From NCBI RefSeq assembly GCF_901543175.1, contig NZ_LR594040.1:1798001-1862000 (forward strand): a stretch of 64,000 bases of DNA. Direction: 5' to 3'. Origin of the DNA: Streptococcus australis. GTDB lineage: Bacteria > Bacillota > Bacilli > Lactobacillales > Streptococcaceae. Positions 9,588 to 16,678 of the stretch are shown here, piece after piece; position 1 is the stretch's first letter; each line of letters starts with the position of its first letter. Under the pieces are notes generated by a model. That model ran no database searches. It was not told where the DNA came from and saw only the letters and a list, made by a program, of their open reading frames with translations. Position numbers and translations under genes: made by a program.

Positions 9588-9911
9588 TTAAAAGACCAAA
9601 CGCAAGACTGCAATCAAGACAACTCCAAAGAGAACTGTGCCAACTAGATTGCGATAGCGAAAAGCTACAAAAGCCGTTGGAAAGACTGCCAAGAAGTCCA
9701 GCCACTTGATCTGAGGTAGGCTCCCAACCTTACCTGACACCACACTTGAAAGGATCAAGGCAAAGATGATAGAGACAGGCAAGAACTTCAAAAAACGCTC
9801 AACGATAGCTGGCAAACCCTTGTACTTGACCAAGATGAAAGGAATCATACGAGGTATCCAAGTCACTAGGCCCGAAAAGATAACGGCTAACAAAAGATAT
9901 TTACTGACCAT
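9588..9911 (-). CDS. azlD: AzlD family branched-chain amino acid exporter subunit
   Basis: A 107-aa protein with four membrane segments and the AzlD pattern VTWIPRMIPFILVKYKGLP. AzlD is the small subunit of the AzlCD exporter of branched-chain amino acids. It overlaps azlC by 11 bp and follows it in the same operon. Confidence 0.85.
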   Translation of the reverse strand: MVSKYLLLAVIFSGLVTWIPRMIPFILVKYKGLPAIVERFLKFLPVSIIFALILSSVVSGKVGSLPQIKWLDFLAVFPTAFVAFRYRNLVGTVLFGVVLIAVLRLVF

Positions 9912-10596
9912 CTAAGACCACCCCCATCGTACAACCAAGTAGCGTCGCAAATAGAACAGCTAATGATTGAGACACCACTGTCAAGAGCAAAAAGAAAGAC
10001 ACCGCAACAACTGCTAGGATCTTCAGCAGATTGCGGACAGGAATCCGTCTTTGCATAATCTGGAACTGCGAAGCAAAAATCCCGATAAACATCCCCACGA
10101 GGGCAAAATCTAAGCCAAAAATTTCTGGGTTTGGTAGGAGTCCACCTAGAGCCGTTCCGACTACCGTCCCCACAAACCAAGCCACATAGCTGTTGAGATT
10201 GTTCCCATGCATCCACATAGGATTGACTTTGTCTGTATGGGCTAATTCTCCCATCAAAACCCCGTAAGTCTCATCTGTCAGGAGACTGGACATGCCGATA
10301 TTTTGCCAGAGACTGGTATGACGGAAATAGGTCGACGCATGCAAACTCAGCAAAAAGAGTCGTAAATTGATTAAAAAGACTGTCATGGCAATGGCTGCTA
10401 CAGGTGCTTGGACCGCAATCAATGCCAACATGGCAAACTGGGCACTCCCAGCATAAACAAAGAGGCTCATCAGGCCCATCTCAACAGGTGTCACATAGGG
10501 AGCGCCGATAATCCCACAAGCAAGGCCAATGCTGACATAGCCAAGGGCAGTCGGCATGGCAGCCTGCGCCCCCTCCCAAAATCCTTTTTCTTTCAT
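9901..10596 (-). CDS. azlC: AzlC family branched-chain amino acid exporter subunit
   Basis: A 231-aa membrane protein of the AzlC family (ALGYVSIGLACGIIGA; LLTDETYGVL). The ATG at 10596 has GAGGG 5 nt upstream, which favours it over the in-frame ATG at 10608. Together with AzlD it exports branched-chain amino acids or analogues. The azlC-azlD pair is a short operon with its own promoter. Confidence 0.88.
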   Translation of the reverse strand: MKEKGFWEGAQAAMPTALGYVSIGLACGIIGAPYVTPVEMGLMSLFVYAGSAQFAMLALIAVQAPVAAIAMTVFLINLRLFLLSLHASTYFRHTSLWQNIGMSSLLTDETYGVLMGELAHTDKVNPMWMHGNNLNSYVAWFVGTVVGTALGGLLPNPEIFGLDFALVGMFIGIFASQFQIMQRRIPVRNLLKILAVVAVSFFLLLTVVSQSLAVLFATLLGCTMGVVLDGQ

Positions 10597-10658
10597 TTGT
10601 TCCCTCATTTATGATTTGTCTACTGACTGATTCTCCACACACAGCCACAGCGAGAACT

Positions 10659-10667
10659 ATTATAACA
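10659..10667 (-). promoter_or_regulatory. Extended -10 promoter of azlCD
   Basis: Minus-strand TGTTATAAT lies about 65 nt upstream of the azlC start in an otherwise empty intergenic stretch. Confidence 0.6.
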
Positions 10668-10742
10668 CATTCAGGGAAGAGAAAAAAGTTTTGAATCTGA
10701 AACTTGGAGCTAGTAAAAAATACTGAAATTCCATGAGTGTTA

Positions 10743-11348
10743 TTAATACATCCTAAACTGATCCACCCGAATAGTATACTTTTTAGCTTCAATTTCTTTA
10801 GCATCTTCATCTTCTGTCGGATAAACATCAATCCAGAATTCTCTCATTTGTCCTTTCAACTTGACTTTATAGCGATAGCCGTCATCGTATAATCCTACCG
10901 TCTCGGTAGTTACAGAATGGAAAGTCGGAAGAGCTTCAATTTCTTTTTTTATAGTCTGGGATAGATTGCTGAGCACTACTTGTTGCTCCCCTTTTGAAGC
11001 TACAGGAATATGAACTGTCGCTTCTTCCAAGCGATGCGATTTTGAAAATGTGAATCTTACTCGACCTGTATGGCCCTTCAAAGAAATATTTTCGTAATCA
11101 TAGAAAAGGCGTCCCGTTTTATAGAAATAGGGGTCTTCTGCACGCCAGCTATCTCGATAAGCCATTTCTGTTTCTTCCACCACTTCGCTAGCCTCACCAA
11201 ACACTTCTTCAAAGGATTTAAGGGACATATTGAATGAAAGTCTTTCAAACAAGACCAGTTGTGTCTTTTTAAAATTCTGGCAAGCTGATAAAAGCATGAG
11301 TAAAGCTCCAAGAGCAAGCGAACTACTGATTATTTTTTTAAACTTCAT
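10743..11348 (-). CDS. Hypothetical streptococcal lipoprotein, probably translated from a leaderless mRNA
   Basis: A 201-aa protein with a signal peptide and lipobox LLSAC (Cys about residue 23), so it is exported and lipidated. The rest is soluble with no motif I recognise. It resembles a conserved hypothetical found in this chromosomal region of pneumococci. There is no Shine-Dalgarno sequence: the 18 nt before the ATG hold the -10 box itself, and the predicted transcription start falls on the ATG. Confidence 0.75.
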   Translation of the reverse strand: MKFKKIISSSLALGALLMLLSACQNFKKTQLVLFERLSFNMSLKSFEEVFGEASEVVEETEMAYRDSWRAEDPYFYKTGRLFYDYENISLKGHTGRVRFTFSKSHRLEEATVHIPVASKGEQQVVLSNLSQTIKKEIEALPTFHSVTTETVGLYDDGYRYKVKLKGQMREFWIDVYPTEDEDAKEIEAKKYTIRVDQFRMY

Positions 11349-11354
11349 ATTTCT

Positions 11355-11383
11355 ACTATACTAAAAAACTCTCAGACTGACAA
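11355..11383 (-). promoter_or_regulatory. Consensus-like promoter ending at the start codon (leaderless)
   Basis: On the minus strand TTGTCA (11383-11378), a 17-bp spacer and TATAGT (11360-11355). Six bases later comes the ATG at 11348, so +1 should be at or next to the start codon. Confidence 0.65.
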
Positions 11384-11451
11384 ACTTTGAATTTTCCGAA
11401 AATTTTGAGGAAACAAAGAATTGATCAAAAACTAGTAACAGATAGTCAAAA

Positions 11452-11476
11452 TAAAAAAAGACTGGAGAGCCAGTCT
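11452..11476 (-). terminator. Intrinsic terminator after the CPBP gene
   Basis: Minus strand AGACTGG-CTCT-CCAGTCT followed by seven T. Confidence 0.85.
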
Positions 11477-11529
11477 CATTTATAATACTTAGCTAGTCAG
11501 TTCTTTTGTTTTTATGATTGTCAAAAACT

Positions 11530-12198
11530 CTAAAACAACAAGGGCAGAATTTGAGGAATGGCATTATTGACTATATGTAACCCAATAGGCCAATAAATAG
11601 ACTTTGTTGCTCTAAATAAGACTGCAAGTATGAGGCCACCACCCATATATACGAAAAAGTCAGTCAAGACCCAACCGTGATTACTAATGTGCAAAATTCC
11701 AAACAAAGTTGCCGAACCAAGCACATCCAGTCCCCATTTCTTTCCTTTTTCCAGAGCAGTCATCACCAATCCACGATAAATCATCTCTTCAAAAATAGGG
11801 CCTGCAATCACGGGATAGAAAAAATACATCAAAAATACCGTTGCTCCTGTAAAATTCGGAGTGGACAGTTGATAAGAAATTTCATTTTTGGTAGGGGGGA
11901 AAAGATAAAATGTTACGAAATTCCAAATAACAAAAGCAAGAAGTGCTAAAAAGGAATAGAAAAGATAAGAACCTTTAAATTTTCTACTGTTGATTTTCTG
12001 CCATTTCCCTGACCAAACCATAACAATAATAGCAAGCAGAACCACAAGAAAATTCAACATCATATCCGACAAATAATAGGCAAAGTCAGATAGACCAGCA
12101 ACAAGATCGCTGTGTAAGAGCAGACGAATCAAGAACTGATCAGCAATGACAAGTAGAATGGCTATAATAAGGTAGTAGCGTGAGATTATCTTTTTCAT
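11530..12198 (-). CDS. CPBP family intramembrane protease
   Basis: A 222-aa membrane protein with the Abi/CPBP motifs: EEMIYRGL (about residues 137-144) and the downstream histidine motifs FGILHISNHGW and HIVNNAIP. CPBP (CAAX-like) proteases near peptide genes often give bacteriocin self-immunity or help process peptides. It lies 66 bp downstream of the decayed double-glycine peptide gene on the same strand, which suggests one former operon. AGGAG precedes the ATG. Confidence 0.88.
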   Translation of the reverse strand: MKKIISRYYLIIAILLVIADQFLIRLLLHSDLVAGLSDFAYYLSDMMLNFLVVLLAIIVMVWSGKWQKINSRKFKGSYLFYSFLALLAFVIWNFVTFYLFPPTKNEISYQLSTPNFTGATVFLMYFFYPVIAGPIFEEMIYRGLVMTALEKGKKWGLDVLGSATLFGILHISNHGWVLTDFFVYMGGGLILAVLFRATKSIYWPIGLHIVNNAIPQILPLLF

Positions 12199-12264
12199 TC
12201 TATTTTCTCCTATTTTATGAAATAAAGGTAGCCCCTACCCAAGAAAAGGCAAGGGCTTTGACTA

Positions 12265-12432
12265 TCAATAACGGCGACGATTAACAGTGGAAGAATCATG
12301 GTTAAAATATTTCTCCCAGAAATTAGTGATTGACCAAGGTGTTCCTAGACCTCCCCAATTTCCTCCGCCTGGGATAACAGCAGCATACACAAGATCTCCT
12401 CCGTAAACCTGCTCCAACTCCGCTTCTGCAAC
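12265..12432 (-). pseudogene. Remnant of a double-glycine (bacteriocin-like or VP1-like) peptide gene
   Basis: The open frame read leftwards from 12432 encodes VAEAELEQVYGG, a typical double-glycine leader end, and then a 40-residue mature-like part starting DLVYAAVIPGGGNW and ending VNRRRY before TGA at 12265. No ATG and no ribosome binding site lie upstream; an in-frame TAG directly precedes 12432. The alternate frame upstream reads KSFEAD, which looks like the first part of such a leader, so a frameshift and/or deletion has fused or removed the 5' end. A promoter still lies upstream. The pneumococcal Rgg144 locus controls a double-glycine peptide (VP1) in the same relative position. Confidence 0.7.
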
Positions 12433-12468
12433 CTAGCCTAGGATCTGCTTCAAATGACTTACAAAGAT

Positions 12469-12515
12469 AGTATAACACGAAAACTGCCCTAGTTTAGAAA
12501 ATCGCATATTTGACA
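12469..12515 (-). promoter_or_regulatory. Promoter of the decayed peptide gene with upstream 18-bp motif
   Basis: Minus strand: extended -10 TGTTATACT (TATACT at 12474-12469), 17-bp spacer, poor -35 (CTAAAC at 12497-12492), and directly upstream the motif TGTCAAATATGCGATTTT (12515-12498). A poor -35 abutted by a specific motif is typical of an activator-dependent promoter. Confidence 0.65.
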
Positions 12516-12531
12516 TTTTTTCTTATAGGAA

Positions 12532-12578
12532 TTTCACATTTGCGATTTTTATAGAATTGACTCTTTCACTGATATAAT
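12532..12578 (+). promoter_or_regulatory. Promoter of the SHP gene with upstream 18-bp motif
   Basis: Motif TTTCACATTTGCGATTTT (12532-12549) directly abuts a poor -35 (TATAGA, 12550-12555). After a 17-bp spacer comes extended -10 TGATATAAT (TATAAT at 12573-12578). The motif matches the one at the divergent promoter in 15 of 18 positions and is identical over its last nine. Confidence 0.7.
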
Positions 12579-12607
12579 ATTGTTACCATTATGTAGGGGG
12601 ACATGAA

Positions 12608-12685
12608 ATGAAGAAACAAATCATAACATTATTGACAATCGTTGCTGAGATTATTATTATTTTGCCATTTCTAACTAATCGATAA
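12608..12685 (+). CDS. shp: SHP pheromone precursor (short hydrophobic peptide), Rgg partner
   Basis: A 25-codon ORF: MKKQIITLLTIVA followed by EIIIILPFLTNR. It has AGGGGG seven nt before the ATG. It fits the SHP class: a positively charged N-terminus, a hydrophobic body, and a C-terminal mature peptide that begins with an acidic residue. SHPs are exported by PptAB, trimmed by Eep, re-imported by the Ami oligopeptide permease, and bind Rgg. The C-terminal PFLTN matches my memory of pneumococcal SHP144, though the hydrophobic core differs. It converges on rgg and overlaps its 3' end by 11 bp. Confidence 0.85.
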   Translation: MKKQIITLLTIVAEIIIILPFLTNR

Positions 12686-13538
12686 GCTTTTTGTATTGCT
12701 GCAAACGCAATTCAAAAAGGGCTGTTAATTGTGGATTTTCTAATATTTGCAGAGATTGGATAAAGTGTTCAATCTCTTTTTGATTACTTCCCTTGGTCTG
12801 AAGGAAAATGCTCATCTTCTTTAAAAACTGCCACAATAATTTCTCAAAAACATCATACGGACGAAGCATGCTCTCCAACTCGGCTTCAAAGATTGGAACG
12901 TAAGAGAAAAGTTTGCGCTCCATGAGCTCTGAGATGATATTCAGAAAGCCACTTTTCATATACAATCGATTGTGTACTAACTCTTTAAATTCCTTTGATT
13001 TTTCAAGCAAAGAGGTTGATAAAAAGATTAGATCTTGGTTGCTCAAGAAGGGCATGGTATTGCAAAAAAGATAGAGTTCAAACCAGGTCCATGACTCGAT
13101 AGCATAGAGGTAGCTAGTCAAAAACTCACTATCCTCTTCTTCTAGCGGATAGTTTTTATCCAAGGAATGGATAGCATCTTTGATCACAATAGCATTCAAA
13201 CGACGATAGGTCTGCGCCATCTGTTCTTGCTCGACTTCCTCTAACAGTTGCTCTAAGCCAGCAATATCTTGATGAGCAAAGCGATCCACAACTTTTCGAC
13301 CGATTCGCAAATGTGGAGATTCTTGGTAGTTGTTGAGCTTGTGCCCAAACTCATCAAAAGTCACATTTATCCCTTGGATAGCTAGGATCAACTTGTCCGC
13401 AGATAGCATAGACTGCCCTAACTCAAACTTGGATAGCTGGGATGCTGTCAGTCCATCACAAGCAACATCTGACTGCTTGAGTTTTCTCGCCAGACGCAAT
13501 TCCTTGTAAAATTCTCCCAATTCCATTTTTTCAATCAT
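12675..13538 (-). CDS. rgg: Rgg/GadR/MutR family quorum-sensing regulator (Rgg144-like)
   Basis: A 287-aa regulator with an N-terminal XRE helix-turn-helix (LRLARKLKQSDVACDGLTAS, then QLSKFELGQ) and a C-terminal Rgg TPR-like peptide-binding domain. I chose ATG 13538, which has GGGAG seven nt upstream; an in-frame TTG two codons earlier is less likely. It converges with and overlaps shp. By analogy with Rgg144 of pneumococcus it should activate shp and the divergent peptide gene when SHP is bound. Confidence 0.9.
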   Translation of the reverse strand: MIEKMELGEFYKELRLARKLKQSDVACDGLTASQLSKFELGQSMLSADKLILAIQGINVTFDEFGHKLNNYQESPHLRIGRKVVDRFAHQDIAGLEQLLEEVEQEQMAQTYRRLNAIVIKDAIHSLDKNYPLEEEDSEFLTSYLYAIESWTWFELYLFCNTMPFLSNQDLIFLSTSLLEKSKEFKELVHNRLYMKSGFLNIISELMERKLFSYVPIFEAELESMLRPYDVFEKLLWQFLKKMSIFLQTKGSNQKEIEHFIQSLQILENPQLTALFELRLQQYKKLID

Positions 13539-13608
13539 GGCCAAACTCCCTTTACTATTCTATTCGTAAAAACTTTTCCTTTTTTAACATATTATAAAAT
13601 ATTTTAGC

Positions 13609-13632
13609 AAAAAAGCCAGCCTCAAGCTGACT
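13609..13632 (-). terminator. Intrinsic terminator after tsaD
   Basis: Minus strand AGTCAGC-TTGA-GGCTGGC followed by TTTTTT; the rgg promoter (TATAAT at 13596-13591) lies just beyond. Confidence 0.75.
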
Positions 13633-13634
13633 CT

Positions 13635-14645
13635 TTATTCTATAGTATCAAAGGCGAGACTTGGTTTGGCATTAAGATCCAGGCCTGCGAAGTTTTCTTT
13701 GTTCCACTCGCTGACACTGGCATAGGCAATCATACCTGCATTGTCTCCACAGAGACGCAGGGGTGGAATGATGACCTTGACATCTGTGATTTCGGATGCT
13801 AGGCGTTCTCTAAGACCTTTATTGGCTGCCACACCACCTGCGACAACAAGGGTTTTTACAGGATATTTCTCCAAGGCCTTCTTGGTTTTAGCCATAAGAA
13901 TATCCATGACCGCAGCTTGGAAGGAAGCACACAAGTCCTCTGTAGATAGGTTTTCCCCCTTTTGCTCGGCATTGTGGTGAAGATTGATAAAGGCAGACTT
14001 CAAACCAGAGAATGAAAACTCCAGATTGTCTTCCTTGATCATAGCCCGTGGGAAATCATAAATATCCTGACCTTGATGGGCCAACTCGTCAATCTCGCGA
14101 CCGGCTGGATAGGTCAAGCCCATGACACGGCCGACCTTATCATAAGCCTCACCAACCGCGTCATCTCGTGTTTCCCCAACAATCTTGTAATCTCCAGCAT
14201 CAGAAACATAAACTAACTCTGTGTGTCCACCGCTTACTAAAAGGGCTAGCAAGGGAAACTCCAAAGGCTCCACACTCTGAGCTGCCATGAGGTGCCCAGC
14301 CATGTGATTAACAGGGATAAGCGGAAGGCCGTGAGCCCAAGCAAAAGCCTTGGCAGCTGACAAACCAACTAGCAGAGCTCCAACTAATCCTGGTCCATAG
14401 GTAACGGCAACGGCTGTCACGTCCTCTTCGGTAATTCCTGCTTCTGCCAGCGCCTCCTCGATACAGGCTGTAATGACCTCGACATGGTGACGACTAGCAA
14501 CTTCCGGCACTACGCCCCCAAAACGTTTGTGGCTCTCAATTTGACTAGCAATGACATTGGACAAGAGCTCTTCGTCGTTTTTCAGTACGGCGACACTGGT
14601 CTCATCACAGGATGTCTCAAATGCTAAAATATATCTATCCTTCAT
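13635..14645 (-). CDS. tsaD: tRNA N6-adenosine threonylcarbamoyltransferase TsaD
   Basis: A 336-aa ASKHA-fold enzyme of normal length. Visible motifs: [12 protein letters not shown] (N-terminus), [17 protein letters not shown], the metal-binding NHMAGH and SGGHTELV. With TsaB it transfers the threonylcarbamoyl group to A37 of ANN-decoding tRNAs. The start overlaps the end of rimI by 4 bp; the operon order is tsaB-rimI-tsaD. It corresponds to SP_0129 (gcp). Confidence 0.97.
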   Translation of the reverse strand: MKDRYILAFETSCDETSVAVLKNDEELLSNVIASQIESHKRFGGVVPEVASRHHVEVITACIEEALAEAGITEEDVTAVAVTYGPGLVGALLVGLSAAKAFAWAHGLPLIPVNHMAGHLMAAQSVEPLEFPLLALLVSGGHTELVYVSDAGDYKIVGETRDDAVGEAYDKVGRVMGLTYPAGREIDELAHQGQDIYDFPRAMIKEDNLEFSFSGLKSAFINLHHNAEQKGENLSTEDLCASFQAAVMDILMAKTKKALEKYPVKTLVVAGGVAANKGLRERLASEITDVKVIIPPLRLCGDNAGMIAYASVSEWNKENFAGLDLNAKPSLAFDTIE

Positions 14646-15073
14646 CTTATTTCTCTCTTCATGATGATGGCGTCCTCGACTGGGTCATGGTAGTAGGCCT
14701 TCCGCTCAGCGATGACCGCCATCTTTTCTTTCTTGTAAAATGCTTGCGCTCGGTGGTTGGATTTTCTGACTTCGAGGAAAATTTCCTTATCTGTCGGCAA
14801 TTGAGCAAACAAGGCTGACGCAATTCCCTGACCCTGATAGGCTTTCTTTACAGCGATTTGCAGGACTTCTGCTTCAAAGAGATTCTCCTGAACGGCTAGA
14901 ATTCCAATCACTTCTACCCCATCATAAGCCAGAGCATACCAAGTCTGATCTTGAGACAGGTCTGCTTGGATTTGTTCCAGCGTCCACGGACTGACTGGGT
15001 AAACATCTACCATGACTGTGTAGATAGCTTGAGCCAAGTCAGGCTGCTGTTGGATTCGTTTGATCTCTATCAT
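14642..15073 (-). CDS. rimI: Ribosomal protein bS18 alanine N-acetyltransferase, GNAT family
   Basis: A 143-aa GNAT protein with the acetyl-CoA loop [15 protein letters not shown] and the C-terminal [17 protein letters not shown] motif, typical of RimI. Four-base ATGA-type overlaps on both sides couple it to tsaB and tsaD, a common arrangement. The substrate is inferred from the family. Confidence 0.9.
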   Translation of the reverse strand: MIEIKRIQQQPDLAQAIYTVMVDVYPVSPWTLEQIQADLSQDQTWYALAYDGVEVIGILAVQENLFEAEVLQIAVKKAYQGQGIASALFAQLPTDKEIFLEVRKSNHRAQAFYKKEKMAVIAERKAYYHDPVEDAIIMKREIR

Positions 15074-15753
15074 AGGCGTTTAATGTAGGACTCGCCAGAC
15101 TCGGTGTGGTTCTTGAGCCAGTTTTCCTCAGCTTCGACACGCTTGAGGTAATTGGGCACAAAGTCGTGCAAGGAGTCTGCTTCCTTGCCCCAAGCCCACA
15201 AAGCTAGATTAGCTGCATTTGGCAAGGTTTCTTGGTAGTTAGCTTGTGGCAAGTGTTCTTGGATTTGTTCCACAAAGGCTCCAACTTCTCCGACAAAGGT
15301 CACCTGTTCAGCATCCTGGACCTGCTCTAGCACTTCCGCAAAAGACAAGTGTGCTTCTGGAAAGACAGTCTTGGCATTTTCATAAAAGCCAGCATAGACA
15401 TTGTTACGGCGTGCATCCATGATAGGAACCACCAAGCCTTCTTGCTGACTTGGCACCAGAGCCAAGAGGCTAGACATGCCAACCAACTCAATGTTCAAAG
15501 TATGGGCCAAGGTTTTGGCTGTCGCTACCGCAATTCGCAAACCTGTGTAGCTACCTGGTCCCTCTGCCACCACGATTCGATCCAAGTCCTTGGGTGTCAG
15601 GTCCAGACTTGACATCAAAAAATCAATGGAAGGCATGAGGGTAATACTGTGATTTTTCTTGATATTGATCATAGTCTCGGCAAGAACCTGCTTGTCCTCT
15701 AAAATCGCTAGAGAAAGAGCCTTGCTGGACGTATCAAAAGCTAATACTTTCAT
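15070..15753 (-). CDS. tsaB: tRNA threonylcarbamoyladenosine biosynthesis protein TsaB
   Basis: A 227-aa TsaB: LAFDTSSKALSLAIL at the N-terminus and VAEGPGSYTGLRIAVATAKT. It is the non-catalytic partner that TsaD needs. First gene of tsaB-rimI-tsaD; a -10 (TATAAT at 15789-15784, minus strand) lies about 30 nt upstream. Confidence 0.95.
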   Translation of the reverse strand: MKVLAFDTSSKALSLAILEDKQVLAETMINIKKNHSITLMPSIDFLMSSLDLTPKDLDRIVVAEGPGSYTGLRIAVATAKTLAHTLNIELVGMSSLLALVPSQQEGLVVPIMDARRNNVYAGFYENAKTVFPEAHLSFAEVLEQVQDAEQVTFVGEVGAFVEQIQEHLPQANYQETLPNAANLALWAWGKEADSLHDFVPNYLKRVEAEENWLKNHTESGESYIKRL

Positions 15754-15953
15754 AACACATTCCTATCTTTTTGTCTGCTTACTATTATACTACAAAAGCT
15801 GACGCATGGGAATTTTCTTTGTTGCCAAACAAAAAAGACCTGCCAGTAAATGAGTAGCAAGGTGCAAAAAGGTTTTTTAGATTTTCTTATTTTTTCGAAT
15901 AGAATAAGTGAAGGATAAAAAGGAAGGCTTTTCGTAAGAAATTTGGATCAATT

Positions 15954-16142
15954 ATGCTAGATAAAAAACACATTTTTAGAAGAGTAAATGTTATTCTCTT
16001 CATCTCTTACAGTTTGCTCATCATTTTCAATGATTTAAACATCATCGTTACACCCTTACCAGTTGATTCATCTGTTTGCATTGTTTTCTTTTTATGTTTT
16101 AACTCGATTATTGATGCGAGAAATCATCATCGTAAGAATTGA
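15954..16142 (+). CDS. Small hypothetical membrane protein, 62 aa
   Basis: The ORF encodes two hydrophobic segments (about residues 12-32 and 40-52) flanked by charged ends. Only a weak ribosome binding site (TTGGAT) is seen. It ends just before a terminator that it shares with the convergent small gene at 16223-16438. No family recognised; it could be an unused ORF. Confidence 0.45.
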   Translation: MLDKKHIFRRVNVILFISYSLLIIFNDLNIIVTPLPVDSSVCIVFFLCFNSIIDARNHHRKN

Positions 16143-16160
16143 GATATCACCTGAAAATAG

Positions 16161-16197
16161 AAAAGTCCGCCCCTTTATCAAGATGGGGTGGATTTTC
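16161..16197. terminator. Bidirectional terminator between two small membrane-protein genes
   Basis: AAAAGTCCGCCCC...GGGGTGGATTTT with T-runs on both strands. Confidence 0.8.
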
Positions 16198-16222
16198 TCT
16201 ATATTTAGATGAGTACTGGAGC

Positions 16223-16438
16223 TTAAGCATTTAAACCAAAGTAAAAAACAAACCAGACAACATAGGTGACAAGAAGGAGAAAAATTGAATAGAGTGTCAC
16301 AAAAGCAAGCTTCCAAAGGAATTTTGTTTTGCGGTGTTCTAGATACGTAAAAATAAGATTTCCAACATATACACAGGCTGCAAAAACTATAAACATCAAG
16401 AGGCGAACCCCAATCGCAAATTCAAACAAACTAAACAT
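16223..16438 (-). CDS. Small hypothetical membrane protein, 71 aa
   Basis: Two membrane segments (about residues 5-31 and 42-68) separated by a basic loop (LEHRKTK). A perfect AAGGAGG lies nine nt before the ATG and a terminator follows the stop, so the gene is very likely expressed. Family unknown to me. Confidence 0.7.
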   Translation of the reverse strand: MFSLFEFAIGVRLLMFIVFAACVYVGNLIFTYLEHRKTKFLWKLAFVTLYSIFLLLVTYVVWFVFYFGLNA

Positions 16439-16678
16439 TCTTAATCCTCCTTGTTTTAAAAGCTATAGAGAATATTCCCGTCCATAAACTTCCCTTTCTC
16501 TTTTCATTATAACACCTAAGAGCTCTCTGACCAAGCCCTACTCATCTTTTTGCTTCCTCTTTCCCTCAAGACTTTCTCATTTTCCGTGTTGAAGTTAAAA
16601 TAGAAGTAAAAATGGATGACAAATATAATTATTTATGATAGAATGGATACATTTAAAATTGTCGAGGGAGATTTTGGT

